Assembly: GCA_031310005.1 (NCBI GenBank)
Contig: CM062379.1
Location: 2,790,001 to 2,854,000, forward strand
Source of the DNA: Dactylellina haptotyla
Lineage: Eukaryota > Ascomycota > Orbiliomycetes > Orbiliales > Orbiliaceae
Direction of reading: 5' to 3'
DNA: 64,000 nucleotides
Shown piece by piece: positions 11,310 through 24,185 of the stretch. The notes under the pieces were generated by a model. That model was given only the letters and a program-made list of their open reading frames with translations. It had not been told where the DNA came from and ran no database searches. Numbering within the stretch: position 1 is the stretch's first letter; each line of letters starts with the position of its first letter. The position numbers and the translations under genes were made by a program.

Positions 11310-14172
11310 TGCGATGGAAAATTCCTCCAAGAATTTCGCGAGCAAGTGGCGATGTTTCGTCGACTGGTGAATTCCGGTGTAAACCAGGCGTAAAGAATCT
11401 CAGAAGAGAAAAAAAAGAGTCCGCACAAAGTTTTTCAAATTACATTATCTTGCTTTAAACATTAAAAAATCTCGCTGTTCGGAAGGGCCGAATAGCGCCC
11501 AGAATGCGACGCGGGGACCCTCGGGTATATATCCATTTTATTTTTACCATCACGGTTGCATATGAGTACCGCAGTGGCTGGGATAGATCCCTTCCTTTTC
11601 TTCTGATTACGGACCAGCCTGGTGGTCTACCTACATGATATTCGTCAGCTCCCATCCATAGCACTAACGATGGGGAATCCAAAGAAGCAACTGCAAGAGC
11701 GTTTCGCAAATGGGAGTCGAAAGTTCCGGTCTGCGGCGTTGTCTTGCGGAGACGCATGCTATTTTTTCCTAGGGCCGTGGGGCTGAGAAATACTTTTTAA
11801 CTATCTCCTGCAGGTGGTGAAGCGTACAGGTGTGTCTTTCTCAAATACTGCAGCGCTACTGGCTCCTGGGAGCCTGTTTGCGAACAAGGGTCATCGCTAG
11901 GTTGCTGTTGGCCTGGCCAGTCCCGCCGCCAAGACCGAACGTTTGTCAAGAGCCTGAATTTGTGTAACTCTTGACCGAGGCAGCATGTACGACATCTCAA
12001 CTGAGCAGTTGTCAAAACGATGCTGTGCTTCGCTTGGTGACGGGCGCAGTTGACTAATTCCCCGCTGTCTGGTAAAATATCCGAACGGTTTGAAGCTCTG
12101 CTGCAGGTTTGAGGTTGCGCCATAACATAAGGAAGATGTTGGCACCAAGTGAGTCGACGGGATCAGACAGCGACGCGGGGGCTTGAGGAATCTCTGACTC
12201 GACTAGCTATAAGGCTAGGATATTTTGTTGGTTGGATGACCTGCTCGAATATTGCAAATCAAGCTCGAGGAGAGGTAGCATCGCTAACAAAGGTCCCGAA
12301 GCGAGAAACACATCTTTAATTCGGCTGCGACATACGCCAACAAGCCGGATTGAGAAGTTCGCAAAAGTTCTTTTAGAAATAATATTAACTAGGGTGTCAT
12401 TTTTCTTGAGCACCAATTAATAAAGAGCAAGCCTCTGGCTCGGAAAGAGCCGGTTGGCCCTAACCTACTCTGGAGGCCGCGCTATCGCAGACGGCATGTC
12501 CGCTAAAAATATCATTATTTTTTATTCCCGAATTGTTCAGCCCTAAACTTCGCAACGAGTAAGTTTCACATCGCACATAAACCTTCTTTGAAAACATTCG
12601 AATAGCGTACGAACTCCTTCATGGCCAATCATATAAATTCATATACGCGCACACGTATTAATTCGCAAATCCGGGATCATATCCAGAAATCGCAGCGAGT
12701 GTGAGTTAAATATAGGCCGTTCTCAAAAACAGAAAAGCACTGCTTCTCGTCATTGTCAATATACAGCCGGGTGCTTTCTGATCAGGCCATTTATTAAGAT
12801 TGTAATGTAATTGATTTCCCAAGTACTTAAGTAAGTAGAGCATGGCACTTACCACCAATAATCACGGACCATCCGCGATATGATTATGCCGGTTTGATGG
12901 CCTATTCGTATGATCTAGCCAACTAAAATTCTCTGGATTAAACCGGAAGGACTTTATAAATTCGCTCGTGTCATTCGCGATACAATTCAAGCACTATAAT
13001 AAGTCTCTGATATTCATATTTGCATGATGACGACGATCCGAATTCGCTATAAATAGTGCTGAAGTGGTGCAGATGATGTTGTTTGATGGGGGTCACCCGA
13101 TGAGATATTTATTCCTCTTCTAGAAGGGAGAACAGAAGGAAACCCGACTGGAGGTATCAAATACCAAATAAATAATAAAAATCTCGCAAAGCGGTCATTT
13201 TTATAATGAAGCGCAAGCGAGACGCCTGACAATTAGGCATCTGAGCATGACGGACTTCTGAACCTGGGCAGCTTATGCTTGGCGTGGGCTCATGCTCGCG
13301 AGACAATGGTCGTTTTTCGACTGTGCTCGCACAACCCAGTCGACAATGTATCCAGTACGGATATCGGCCAGACCCCTGATGTTTTGGAAGACATGCATGT
13401 GGGTATGCATATAATACAATGGAGACCTGCAAAGGGCATTCGCACCCGGTCTCGTAGCAACACAAACGGGTTGATGATGTTGGAGTTTTGGGGCCGGGCT
13501 GAATCCAGCTAGTGTACCGAGCTCATCGAATCCGATGGGGTTCTTGGAGATTCCAGCCAAGAGATCCGTTATGTCATAGAAACAGACCAAGGCCAACCAC
13601 GGCGACGTGCCCGCCGGAATGCAGAATTTGCAAATTTGCACAACTCGAGGGCTCGATAGCGTAGGTGTCTCCGGCCACCGAGGAAAAGCCGCGAAGGGGG
13701 CCCGGTGTAATGCCAAATGAGAGAGAGAAAGCTTATCGAAGGTCCAAGCTCCCAGCTCCCAAGAGGCTAAGGAGAGGTCAACAAAAGCCAGAGTCTGGCC
13801 AGCTCCACGGACCCATATCCCCATCTCCTCGGCCCACTTTCCTCGCTCTCTCGCTCCCCTCTCGTTCATAATTATCGCCTGCTATAGATCATTGACACAG
13901 GCTGCGTATCGTCGTGGTCAGGGGGGGGTAGCGTAGACGGAAAAAGAACAGAGATACTATCTCGCATGAGGACCTGCCCACCCTCGCATACACACTCATG
14001 AGCTCAATGTGCAGGAAGCATTAGTATCACCCGATTATAACCCGCCCACCTCCTCCACCCCCCCCATACCTGACCGTATTACTACATCCTACGTAACGTG
14101 CCTGTGTACAGCAGACGCCGTACGTACGTTCCTCCGCCCGAGTTTTCACGGCAGCCTGGCTTCAGACCGAGC
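11310..14172. other. Intergenic region between divergent genes
   Basis: This holds the promoters of the minus-strand membrane gene and of the carbonic anhydrase gene. A 198-codon minus-strand frame at 13273-13869 begins with ATG but has no recognisable domain. The last 200 bases are pyrimidine-rich, with C runs near 14055. No RNA gene or element is visible. Confidence 0.45.
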
Positions 14173-15257
14173 ATGCCTCAGCACGCAGCTTCGGTTGCAC
14201 ACCTCCTATCCCGTAACCTTAGTGGGCGTGGTGGGGGCGTAGGTTCAATCTTGGTTCGCACGGCCGCTACAAATACCCGCCGTTTTCTCTGCCTTCCTCA
14301 GCTCGTTCGGGCTACTCGAAAAGTAGATAAACCGCCGCTGAGAAGACCGCTCCTCCAAACCCGACCTTTCACCATGCTCCATCCGCTCCAACATCAACAT
14401 CAGAACAAGTCCCAGACAACACCACCCTCCGCACCCCCAACGTCCGAACAGCCCGCCGACATGGAGGAGGCCAAACCGTCCACGCCGCCCCCTCGCGATG
14501 ACATTGTCTCTCTGGACCCCCTCACGGGCTCTCCCAAGCGTGGGCAGAAGAAGTCCTTCACCAGCGAGGACCCCATCGAGGCGCTGCTCCAGAGGAACGA
14601 GCACTGGTCCTCATCCGTCACCAAAAAATATCCCGAGCTCTTCCCATCGCTCGCCTCAACACAAAAGCCGCAGATCATGTGGTTTGGCTGCAGTGATTCT
14701 CGCGTGCCCGAGACGACCATCTTGAACCTGCTGCCCGGCGAGGTCTTTGTCCACCGCAACATTGCCAATTGCCTGCCCACCAACGACCTCAGCTCCCTCA
14801 GCGTGCTGCAGTACGCCGTTGAGGTCCTCAAGGTCAAACACATCATCGTCTGCGGCCATTACGGCTGTGGTGGTGTCGCCGCGGCCTGCGGACAGAAGAA
14901 GGTATGCATGCATGCATTCACCGTGTCTCACGAGTGACAATGGCCCTCTGCTAACAACCTATGATAACACAGCTCGGTCTCATCGACGTCTGGCTGAAGA
15001 ACATCCGCGATGTGCGAGCGAGACACATGGAAGAACTCGAGGCCATCAAAGACCCGGAGTCTCGCATCCGCCGTCTGGTGGAACTCCACACCAAGGCCCA
15101 GGTCCACAACGTTCTCCACAACGCCAATGTCATCGAGGCCATGAGAGAGCGAGACCTGAAGGTTCACGGCTTCGTTTATGATGTTGCCAACGGCAAGATT
15201 AGGAAGCTGCAGGTCCCTGATGACTATGCTACCGAGATCTATGATCTGAACCAGTAG
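14173..15257 (+). CDS. Beta-carbonic anhydrase, probably mitochondrial (Nce103/CanA type)
   Basis: The enzyme interconverts carbon dioxide and bicarbonate. Two exons (14173-14901 and 14973-15257) flank a 71-bp intron and give 337 residues. The zinc site is clear: CSDSR supplies the first cysteine and the Asp-Arg pair, and GHYGCGG (with HIIVC before it) supplies the histidine and second cysteine, the beta-class pattern. The first 70 residues are rich in Arg, Ser and Ala and nearly free of acids (RRPLLQTRPF), as in a mitochondrial targeting sequence. The frame stays open upstream to a GTG near 14098, but the first ATG is at 14173. Later in-frame ATGs (14374 and 14461) could give a shorter cytosolic form. 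In fungi such enzymes feed bicarbonate to carboxylases and CO2 sensing. Confidence 0.95.
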
Positions 15258-17402
15258 TAGAAGGTGGGGTCGGGTACCAATTGAATTTTCTTAGCATCTT
15301 CCCTTTTTCATCTATACTATGTACTTTTAGGATATTTCTTCCCATGGGGCGGGCATAAGATATTTTTTTTGTTTGGATTTAGCGGACAACCCCAAGTCTG
15401 GTCTAGGGTACCAGTGGTTTATTTTTTTACTTTTGTAGGATTCAGATCTGAGATTTCACAGAGCAAGGGCAGCTACAGGACTTTGTCGGCGATTAGATAT
15501 ATATACCTAAGTATCTACATTTTTTTGGTTTTGGGATAATTTCCCGCAGTGGATATAGAATCAACGTTGACGAATACCCTCAACTGCACATCCTCATCAC
15601 GTATTTGCCTTCTCCCTAATTTTACCAATCTACCAGCTGAACAAAACAAGAGACAGACATGCTCGTAACCTTATCAACGCCATTATGATCTACAACACGG
15701 TGCGCAAGACGTGCTATCTCAGCGGATCCACTTTTGCAAATAAGGTAGACAGGGGAATCCATCGTATGCCTGTTCCCTTTCCATCAAACCAGATGCGAGC
15801 CAAGCAGCATGCAGACACACCCTCCCACGCCGACATGCACATGTCCACAACGCTCTGACAGGCTGACACGGGCGGGCCTTGTTCCCCGCTCTTTATTTCC
15901 TATTCAACGCTGCGGATGTGGGAATTCTTCCTCGAGCAAACGCCTCGAATACCTTTTATTCAACAAAAACCCACTGAGATCCATGCTATTTCCAATATTG
16001 TGAAAAGATATGGAACTGTGCGCTGGACCTTAATAACGATACTTTAATGTGGGGCGATTTCCTAGGTCGTTTCGAATCTAATCCTAGCCCAGCCTGCTGC
16101 CCCAAGATAAACGAGTTCGCCTTGATCTTGAAAAAAAATATGAGTCCTTTTTTTCGTTTTCGTTTCCTTTTCCCTTCGGCGCAGCATGGGGGTACATGTA
16201 CATGTACACGGACGAAAAAGCTTGGACTCGGGACTTGCGAACCCGAGGTTACCGCCTCGGATGCATCGGACGGGTGTTCTCTGGACTTTTGGTTTTTCGG
16301 TTGAGCTGAAGGGCTAAAGTCCGGTTTTCTTCCCTTTTCCCCAACCCGAAGGCTGTTTTTTTCCCCTTCCCTGCTCAACCTGATAGGAGTTCCGTTCTCG
16401 CCCATCCAGCGGAAGGGGAGCTCCATGGCTTTGTCCGGGCCTTTTCTTTTCTTTTCTCCTCCATAATGCCGAAGAAGGAGCGGGGTTTCGGTGGATGCCG
16501 TTACCAGAGGAGGATTTCTTTTATCTTCGTTTCTAAGCTCCGGTACCCGGTAGCTGCGCAGGTTGTGCTATAGTCGTTTTATTCGTGCATGAATGGTGCA
16601 TATGGCGCTACCCTTTCTTTTCGTAAAAGAATACGGAGAATCCGAAATGCAATTGAGGGGAAATAAGCCTTTTCTTTTCCAACAATCACGCGGGTCGCGT
16701 CAAAGCACCGAAATCTGCCCAACCGGGTCAGATCCCCGAAGAATATCCTTTTCGCCAATCTAGAGATGCGAATGGGCCCAGCAGTTTTTTTCCGTTTTTG
16801 GCTAATGTGAGCAAGGCAGGTGAATTGTTCTCACGTCATGGCGATAATGGGACCCAAGTTTGGTTGGAGCCCTGCTCGTAAATGTTGGGGTTGACTGGGG
16901 GTATAATTCAACGCACTCCCTCCTTGATTGGCATAATCATTGCTCGTGCGCTAGTGGTACGAAGGACCACAGTACAAGACTAATTTATACGATGGTGGAT
17001 ATTATGGTTGTATTTTGATATCGGCCTGTTTAACAAATTATCCGCCTATAATCACTAAAAACTGTGCATGAATTCTGAAGACATTTCGACAACATCAACG
17101 ACCTTGATGGGATCTAAGTCAAGCGGGTAAATGGCACACTTTTATCTTTGCAAATTTGAAAACAAGTTGAATTCGCTTTTAATTATAGCCGAATTTGTAC
17201 TATTTCAATAATAAAACAATGTGGCCATAGATGTACCTTCTTCGCCCTCGCGTAGCCACTCTTACAGGTGTATATGCAGAAAAGAAACGGAAGTACACAG
17301 GAAGGAAGAAAGGCTTCTTGCCGGCTAGGCAATACTTATATATACGTGTGCTTACACATCGATCATCACGTTAGGGAGTAAGAAGGTAAATGCCTTCGAG
17401 GA
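15258..17402. other. Intergenic region
   Basis: This lies between the convergent carbonic anhydrase and BCS1-like genes. Just after 15257 come T-rich stretches consistent with a 3' UTR. A GTACAT microrepeat lies at about 16193-16209, and there are several T- or TTTTC-rich tracts (16140-16180, 16430-16450). No coding frame is supported. Confidence 0.5.
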
Positions 17403-19213
17403 TTATTTCGTAGATTGAATCTGCTCTCCCAAAGCGTCATCCTGCCCCCGTTTCGAACGCACTTCATCCCTCCACTTTTCCACCTCCATTAACGCGTTCA
17501 TATGGCTACCCCTCCGTACCATCAGAAAGCCTTGTATCTCGGCAGGCGAAAACTCTCCAGGGGGTAATAGATCCCCGAATGCCTCAGCGGCAGCGAGGAT
17601 CGCCTCCCTAGTGTTACCATCCACCTTGTCTTCATATCGTTCCAGTTCGCCGTGCTCGTTTTCAGGCATGTACATATTCGTGAAGATGCTCACCATTTGC
17701 TCTTTACTCGCCAATCCGAAGGGTATCTTGAGGTCGACCCGCCCGTCTCTAGTCAGAGCGGGATCTAACTGTTCCGGATGATTAGTCGTCATGATAAGAA
17801 TTCGTCCTATTAGACACTAGTATTAGCCATACCGCTGTTCCCAAGATGTAGGGAAAAATGAATAGACAACCTTCATGAGACGCAACTCCATCAATCGCAT
17901 TCAACAAACAAGATAAAGAAACCTGAGCCGACTTATCACCAGAAGCGGCATCACCCCCCGTCCGCCTCTTGCTGATCGAAGCGGTGTCGATATCCTCAAT
18001 CAAGAGAATACACCTATTCGGCAACTCTCCAAAATACGTCAAAAGCCTGTCCTCAGTCATCGAAGGATCGCCCAGACTGAGACAATATATCGAAAGTCCA
18101 AACACCCCCGCGAGCGCCATACTGAACGACGTCTTCCCAGTGCCTGGCGGTCCGTAGAGTAAATATCCTCTACGGTAAGGAATACCCCTTCGGGCATACC
18201 ATCCAATAGACCCTGGCCGTAAGAACTCCCTGACGTCTTCTAAGACTCCATTCTTAAGAGTCTTGTCGAGTGAAATGCTCGCTATGGACCGAGATGGACG
18301 GTTGCTAACACGTATCCATTTGGGCGTCCAAGCGGTGGGTTTCGGCTCGTATATTCTGGTTTTGGAGCCTTCCTGGTCGAGGTAGACGCTTTTGGTATGT
18401 TGGATGAAATCTTGGATCGGTTCGGGCGATTTACTCCAACAGTGGATTTTGATGTACTCTTTCCGGTCCACTACATATTTTTTTAATAATTTAGAAATGG
18501 GGTTATGTAAAGAGAATACATATACATCAGTAAGCCGAGGGGATATAAAAAGCCATACCCATTAACTGGTTGGACAGTTCAGATATGAACTGGTTATCGA
18601 CGACTCGCGTAATCCGTAGCCGTCTTCCTTGGTACATAAAAGAAATCTCTCCATGATGAGGCTCATATCTCGGTCCTAATTTCAGCATTAGCAATTATTC
18701 TACGGGTCGTATATAGAATTATTAGTTCCAGAGATGGAGCCTACGTAGTACTTTCTGCCACTCGAGCAGATTGAACTCTCCATCCATCACGGCCGACGCA
18801 TATTCAGCCATACTAGCCGGATCGTCCATACTATGCTCACCGCCTCTTGCGGTCTTAGCCTGCAACCACCTCGTGGAGATGTTCTGCGTAAGCCACGCCA
18901 TGATATATGTATACAGCTGATCTTCAGTTTCGATAATCACCGAACTCTCAAAATATGCGCTTGCGAAATACATGAATCTGGGCCATAGATACGAAACAGG
19001 ACTCATGATTCCAAAAACCACGCCCATAAACCCGATGATCCAATTGAAAGATCCGAATACGAGATATTCATCCATGAGTTTCGTAACGAGACCGGACGTG
19101 GGCGTGGGCACGAGAGTTTCAAGCATTGTGAAGGGGAGGGAAGAGAGAATGTTGGAATCTCGACGCTGGGGGAAATCCGACGAATTGGCGGGTTGGCTTT
19201 GTATTTCGTTCAT
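17403..19213 (-). CDS. BCS1-like AAA ATPase (mitochondrial inner-membrane chaperone family)
   Basis: Four exons on the minus strand are proposed: 19213-18745, 18675-18559, 18470-17871 and 17806-17403 (529 residues). Order of parts: a short polar N-terminus; one membrane helix (NWIIGFMGVVFGIMSPVSYL) near residue 55; a BCS1 N-domain with the MYQGRRLRITR strand pair; then the AAA domain with Walker A GPPGTGKTSF, Walker B CILLIEDIDTA and the MTTNHPEQLDPALTRDGR motif. Bcs1 itself moves the folded Rieske protein into complex III. Pezizomycotina carry many paralogues with diverged N-termini, and this looks like one of them, because the first 50 residues do not match canonical Bcs1. The third intron uses a rare GTTGTC donor. 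The first donor (GTAGGC at 18744) was chosen because it alone restores frame before a TAA. Confidence 0.92.
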
Positions 19214-21504
19214 TTTGAAATAAAAATCCAAGAAGAGGGGAAATAATTCGACTTGAGGGAGACGAGGCGTTTCTTTTTAAGTACCAGTTAGGTGAAGAAG
19301 GTCCTCCTTCTCGTCGGAAAGTGCGACTTTGATCGTGCAGCTGGAAATATCTAGCGAAGTGGTGCGTTGTGGCGAGACCTTTGGAGTGTTGCAGCAAATC
19401 GGGCGGGAAGGGTGGATGAGATCAGGTTTCAGATCGAGTCGAATCGTGCGCAAGGGTGTGCGGGAGCTAGGTAAGCTCCGGGCTATGAACAGCTATGGGG
19501 GGCGTCCAAGGACGTCGTTCTGGCTTAGAAACTTTTAGAAGGTGCGTAGTAAACTTGTATTTTATATATATATAATCGCTGAAGAAATAGAAGAAATTCT
19601 GACGACTCTAACGACGACATCTCCTGGATTTATAGGAAAGCAATAGAGGGTATACGCTATGCTCGCGGAATCTCTTTGCTGCAGCATTGAAGAAAGTTTG
19701 TTTGCTAGCTAGGTAGAAATTGCACCAAACAGTATCTTGCGACGGCGGATAGACCTTGCTGCTTACTCACATTGCATAAAACTATCAGAGGCACAGCACA
19801 CATCATTGGATCCATGTGGTTGTGGAATGCACGAGTGAACTTATCGTCCGGTACCGAGGGAAGGTAGCTTCCCTTCGCTGGCGCCCTTCCGTTGGGAAGC
19901 ATGGAGAACGGGTGTCCAGAAGACAAGCCATTATCCGGGCTGGCTTCGGCGCAGCGCTCCTCTCGAACTGGTTGCATGTGCAGCATTCCGCCGAGACCCC
20001 AATGGTAAACGTACATTAAACCTGCTTCTCCTCGGGGGGCGTGTCTCCTCGAGAGACGGGCGAGTTCAGGCAGATGGTATTTGAACACCGTTACCCTCTC
20101 TGCAGCTACCCTTTCAGCTGATATCATAAGGAGTTAACGTTTAGTTCCTGGTCAAACTGGAAAATAGGGTGCCGTGCGGCAAATATTTTTGCGAGCTTGT
20201 GATCAGAATGGATTTCCTAAAGCGTAAGGAAGATGACTCTAGGTACCTAGAAATCGAGGTATTTGCGCAGCATCGTGAAATCTAAGGCGCGCCATTCTCG
20301 AGTAATAATTTCGGAAAGGATAGAGGTCAGAGAAGCGATTTAAGTCATTGTCAAAGTTGCTTAAATAATAAGAAGTACAAAACTGCCACCAATTAGCGGC
20401 GTAGATACTTCAACACCTTGTTCCACAGTGTGGCCGTGTGGCATTTTGTCTGCCCGGAGCGGTTTCCCGGGTTGGGTTGGTAACACGACACCAACCGTCG
20501 GCTTTGACAGGAAGTAGTTGCTAGACGCCGAGTTATCCTGTTCAGTATTCGAAAAATTATTTGAATTGTATTATTATCCTGCGAAGCGCTACCGGGTTGC
20601 ATATTCCGCCCGTTGTCGATTTGCCACGAGCAATAGTGATCTTAAGGTTGCACAAAGGACCTGAACCCCACAAACTCTCAAGCACTTTCACTGAGAGATT
20701 CGGAAACCGAAGAAGAGTGGGCACTTTCATGACTCTTGTCCCGTCCTTGCAGACATGCAAAAAACTGAGGCAGGGTTGAAGGTGGTGTGGAGTTTTTCGA
20801 GATTTCTCAAGGTTTTAATTTGGTGGAGCAGAGAGATTTCCCAAAAAGGATATTTAAAGTCTCAATACGGAGTATCGCGTAGCTATTCATGCATGTTCGA
20901 CCACTGTTATTGCTCCAGCAGCAGGAACAGAAGAACAATAGCCCTCCAACGTGCAGCTTGTCGTCATAGAATCTGAAGTCGTCGGCGCCAATTGCCTTTA
21001 ATTCGAGGTATTTTCATCTAAAATTGCGAATATAAAAATTGTGTGAATCTCTTTGATTATTTTGGTGCATGTTTAGGCACAGCGAGCTGAGAGAGCTCCA
21101 TAAGAAACAGAAAGCTGTGTAATGTTCCGCGAAATGGTGTGGGAATTCATCATAGCAAGAACTATGTGTATCATGCCAGCGTCCTCTTGGTATGAGATAA
21201 TTGATAGGACGGACCCAATCCCGTTCAGTCGGAGAATTACAATACCCAGGAAAAAAGGATATTGGATATCGTTTCGCGCGCACGAACTGTCAGGCGGGTG
21301 CCTATGCTGATTTGGGGGCTCGCTGGACCCTTTGTTACACCAAGCCACAAGTCTCCCACGGTGGAGTGTGGAACGGGAAGCGTGGGTTATCCATTCCGCC
21401 AGCTCTCTCTCATGTTGTTACGACCCAGCAATCTGTTTCTCGTTGGCCGCAAGCCCTGAAAGCTAAAAAATAAAAATAAATGGGGGCCGACAGCTGACCC
21501 TAGT
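19214..21504. other. Intergenic region
   Basis: This holds the promoter of the BCS1-like gene and the 3' flank of psf3. A 140-codon minus-strand frame at 19705-20127 opens with ATG but shows no domain and no splice partners. No repeat or RNA gene was noticed. Confidence 0.45.
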
Positions 21505-22546
21505 CTACTTCTTCTCTGCTCGCCAATTCTTCATCAACTTGGCACTGTCGTGAGCAGCACGGAATACTATAATGACACGAATTCGGACCTCATGATCAGC
21601 AATATGCTCCCTGCTGTAGCTCACCGAGCTCTTCTTTTATACAGATGGAGAGAATTCAACCACTTACTCTGCCTCTCGGACTCTTCTAAGCCATTCAGGA
21701 ACTCTGCGCCCTCGCCTAGGGCGCCCTTTGGATTCACCGCGTGATCCGCAATCTCAATTGTTCGCTTGGTAAACGTATCTGACAACGTGTCTACCAGCTC
21801 ATCCTCTGCGTCCTCGACGAGGTTGACCATTCGCTCTCCGAGGGCATAGTAGTGCATGGCAAGTTCCCGAAGGTTGACGGATAGAGGGTTCGCCTTGAGC
21901 GCATTCATCACGGGTGCAGATAAGGCGTGAGGAAGAGTCGTGTGGATGAAGGTTTCGGTGCCAAGCTGTTCGCTGTACAGATACAACCAAAAAAAGGATA
22001 AGATATATTAGTTTCACAAAAAGAAAGGTAGACGGTAGAATGTTGAGCCGTGCATAGAGTTTCGTGCATAATGATAATCATCCCATCTTTCGAGCTGTTG
22101 AATGTGCCATTTGGGAAGGGGGGAAGGAAAGGGTTCACAAGGTCGTACCTGACTGCCAAGATCTCAGCCAGCCATATAGGAAGCTCCAACTTCGTCCCAG
22201 CCTTCATATCGGCGTTATCGTTGCCATCTAGATATCCCAGGCCGGGCACGTCGACGGCGAAAGTACATGGTATTTTCTATAAACTCAAAAGTGGATATAG
22301 GCATCCGTGTCAGCCTGTCATTGGGAAATATCAAATGTAGTAGAGGAGCGCGCCACCCAGTTGATAAGGTTACATTCTTTGGGTACAACCAAGCGACGAA
22401 CCGCAACATCGCAAAATATTGCGATCAGACATGTCGCGAATCGATCGGTGGAATGGCTTGCATATGGAGCCTGGGGGGGGGGGGAGGAAGGGTGCTACCT
22501 GTGCGTCGGTTTGAATTGCATCGATATCGTAGTACTTGCTCCCCAT
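21505..22546 (-). CDS. psf3: GINS complex subunit Psf3
   Basis: Psf3 is one of four subunits of GINS, which joins Cdc45 and Mcm2-7 to form the replicative helicase. Four exons on the minus strand are proposed: 22546-22499, 22276-22149, 21972-21668 and 21566-21505. Lengths 48, 128, 305 and 62 add to 181 codons (180 residues), the usual Psf3 size. The N-terminus MGSKYYDIDAIQTDAQK and the GYLD and ELPIWLAE stretches are typical. The middle (ELAMHYYALGERM) is the helical A-domain, and the last exon gives IFRAAHDSAKLMKNWRAEKK. The last exon is only 62 bp and the first 48 bp, so a simple frame search misses both ends. Intron 1 (222 bp) carries a run of 12 C on the sense strand soon after its donor. 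The gene is divergent from sod2. Confidence 0.95.
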
Positions 22547-23047
22547 TTTCAGCTCCTGTCTCTGCCTCTGCTACGAACGGTCGGGTAGGGTTTCCGGAGA
22601 CGTAGGGATTGAGGAGCAGAAGTGAGAAGAGTCGAAGGCAGCTTTGAAGCTTGAGCGAGGGCGGTTTCGCGTGGAGAGCTCTGTTGCCAAAATTGCCCGA
22701 ATAGGCAACGCTATTGTCTTACCAAAACAGGCAATTGGCAACGTCAACTCGGGTTGGGCGACGTTGTGATGTAATGCCGGGATTCTAGACCCGCCAACAT
22801 TTGATAATACGCCTTCACGTTCATTTGTCACCCAACCAAGACTAACTGCATCTCTGCTCCACAATATAACACGGGAACCCGGTAACCGGCCGAATTGACG
22901 TTAAATAGCACTCGTATGTCTATAAAAATAATACCTCATCCCGATATTCGCACTCCCCGCTCTCCAATTTGCAATTTGATATACTAACCGACAGCGCCGA
23001 TATCGACCTCAGTTCGAATTCTTACCAACAATTGCCCTCTCGGAATC
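22547..23047. promoter_or_regulatory. Divergent psf3 / sod2 promoter region
   Basis: These 501 bases separate the start codons of psf3 (-) and sod2 (+). A TATAAAA stretch at 22921-22927, about 120 bases before the sod2 ATG, is a plausible TATA box. An inverted CCAAT (ATTGG at 22734-22738) could bind the HAP/CBC complex. Both are motif sightings only. Confidence 0.4.
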
Positions 23048-23994
23048 ATGTCGCTCGCAGCCTCCACCCGCTCCACGCTCGCCAGGGCGTCCAAGGCCTC
23101 CTCCATCCGCGCCTTGGGCAGCCTCACCGCCGTTCGCACGAACTACACCCTTCCGGATCTGCCGTATGATTTTGGCGCATTGGAACCCCACATCTCCGGG
23201 CAGATTATGGAGGTACATTTGACACCCACACTTTACTTCACCTCACTTCACTTTCACATGTGATTGATTAATACGAAAAAAACTGGCCAATTACTCGTTT
23301 TCTATGACTTGATACTAAAACCCACATGCAAAATTTCTAGATCCACCACCAAAAGCACCACAAGACCTACGTCAACGGCATCAACGACGCGCAGGAGAAG
23401 TTTGCCGCGGCCAGCTCACCCGCCGAAAAGGTGGCATTGACCTCCCTCATCAAGTTCCACGGTGGCGGTCACATCAACCACAGTTTGTTCTGGGAGAACC
23501 TGTCGCCAACCAACAAGGATGGCGGCGCGCCGCCTTCGGGTGCGCTCGCCAAGGCTATCGATGATACCTGGGGTAACTTGGACGGGTTCAAAGGACAGAT
23601 GAAGTATGAAGTTTCCATCAAACAATGAATAAATAATTATACATGCGCACAGGTTAACATTTATGATAGCACTGCTCTGGCCGGTATCCAGGGCTCCGGG
23701 TGGGGTTGGTTGGTCAAGGATAAGAGCACCAACAAGCTGTCCATCGTCACCATGCCTGTAGGTTCTCCATTCCATTCACCTTTTTAAGCCAGTGTAATTT
23801 TTTGGTTGCTAATGCGTTATTTTGCATCTTTATAGAATCAAGACCCTATCAACACCAGCCAGTACACCCCATTGGTCGGTATTGATGCTTGGGAGCACGC
23901 CTACTATCTCCAATACCAGAACGTCAAGGCCGACTACTTCAAGGCCATTTGGAACGTCATCAACTGGAAGACAGCCGAGAAGCGGTTTGCTTAA
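23048..23994 (+). CDS. sod2: Mitochondrial manganese superoxide dismutase
   Basis: The enzyme turns superoxide into oxygen and hydrogen peroxide in the mitochondrial matrix. Four exons are proposed: 23048-23212, 23341-23603, 23670-23757 and 23836-23994 (224 residues). The first ~30 residues ([18 protein letters not shown]) are rich in Ser, Ala and Arg without acids, as in a matrix presequence. [18 protein letters not shown] starts the mature protein. The metal-site regions are visible: [11 protein letters not shown] (first His), [13 protein letters not shown] (second His), and [13 protein letters not shown] (Asp and His). GGAPPSG and IQGSGWGWL are family signatures, with the glycine of the Mn/Fe class. 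Introns are 66-128 bp and phases agree. An AATAAA lies about 100 bases after the stop. Confidence 0.98.
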
Positions 23995-24095
23995 TCTAAT
24001 GGTATCTGGATATGGATGACCGGCGTAGAGTCTAGACCCTAGCGTGGTCAGTAAGCCGAAAAACAACAAAGTATATAGTAGTATTATTCGAAATT

Positions 24096-24101
24096 AATAA
24101 A
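24096..24101 (+). terminator. Possible polyadenylation signal of sod2
   Basis: AATAAA lies 102 bases after the sod2 stop, in the 191-bp spacer before the end of the convergent gene. Fungal signals are loose, so this is suggestive only. Confidence 0.35.
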
Positions 24102-24185
24102 GCAACATATCAAAAGCTCCCCAAGGGTATCGTTCATTCCATAAAATTGAAACGCCATGTAAACCAAATGCTAGATACCAAGCTA

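Noticed and set aside
13273-13869. 198-codon minus-strand open frame beginning with ATG upstream of the carbonic anhydrase gene
   Set aside because: Mixed composition, no domain, membrane helix or splice partner; lies in a promoter-like stretch.
19705-20127. 140-codon minus-strand ATG frame
   Set aside because: No recognisable family or flanking exons; consistent with chance.
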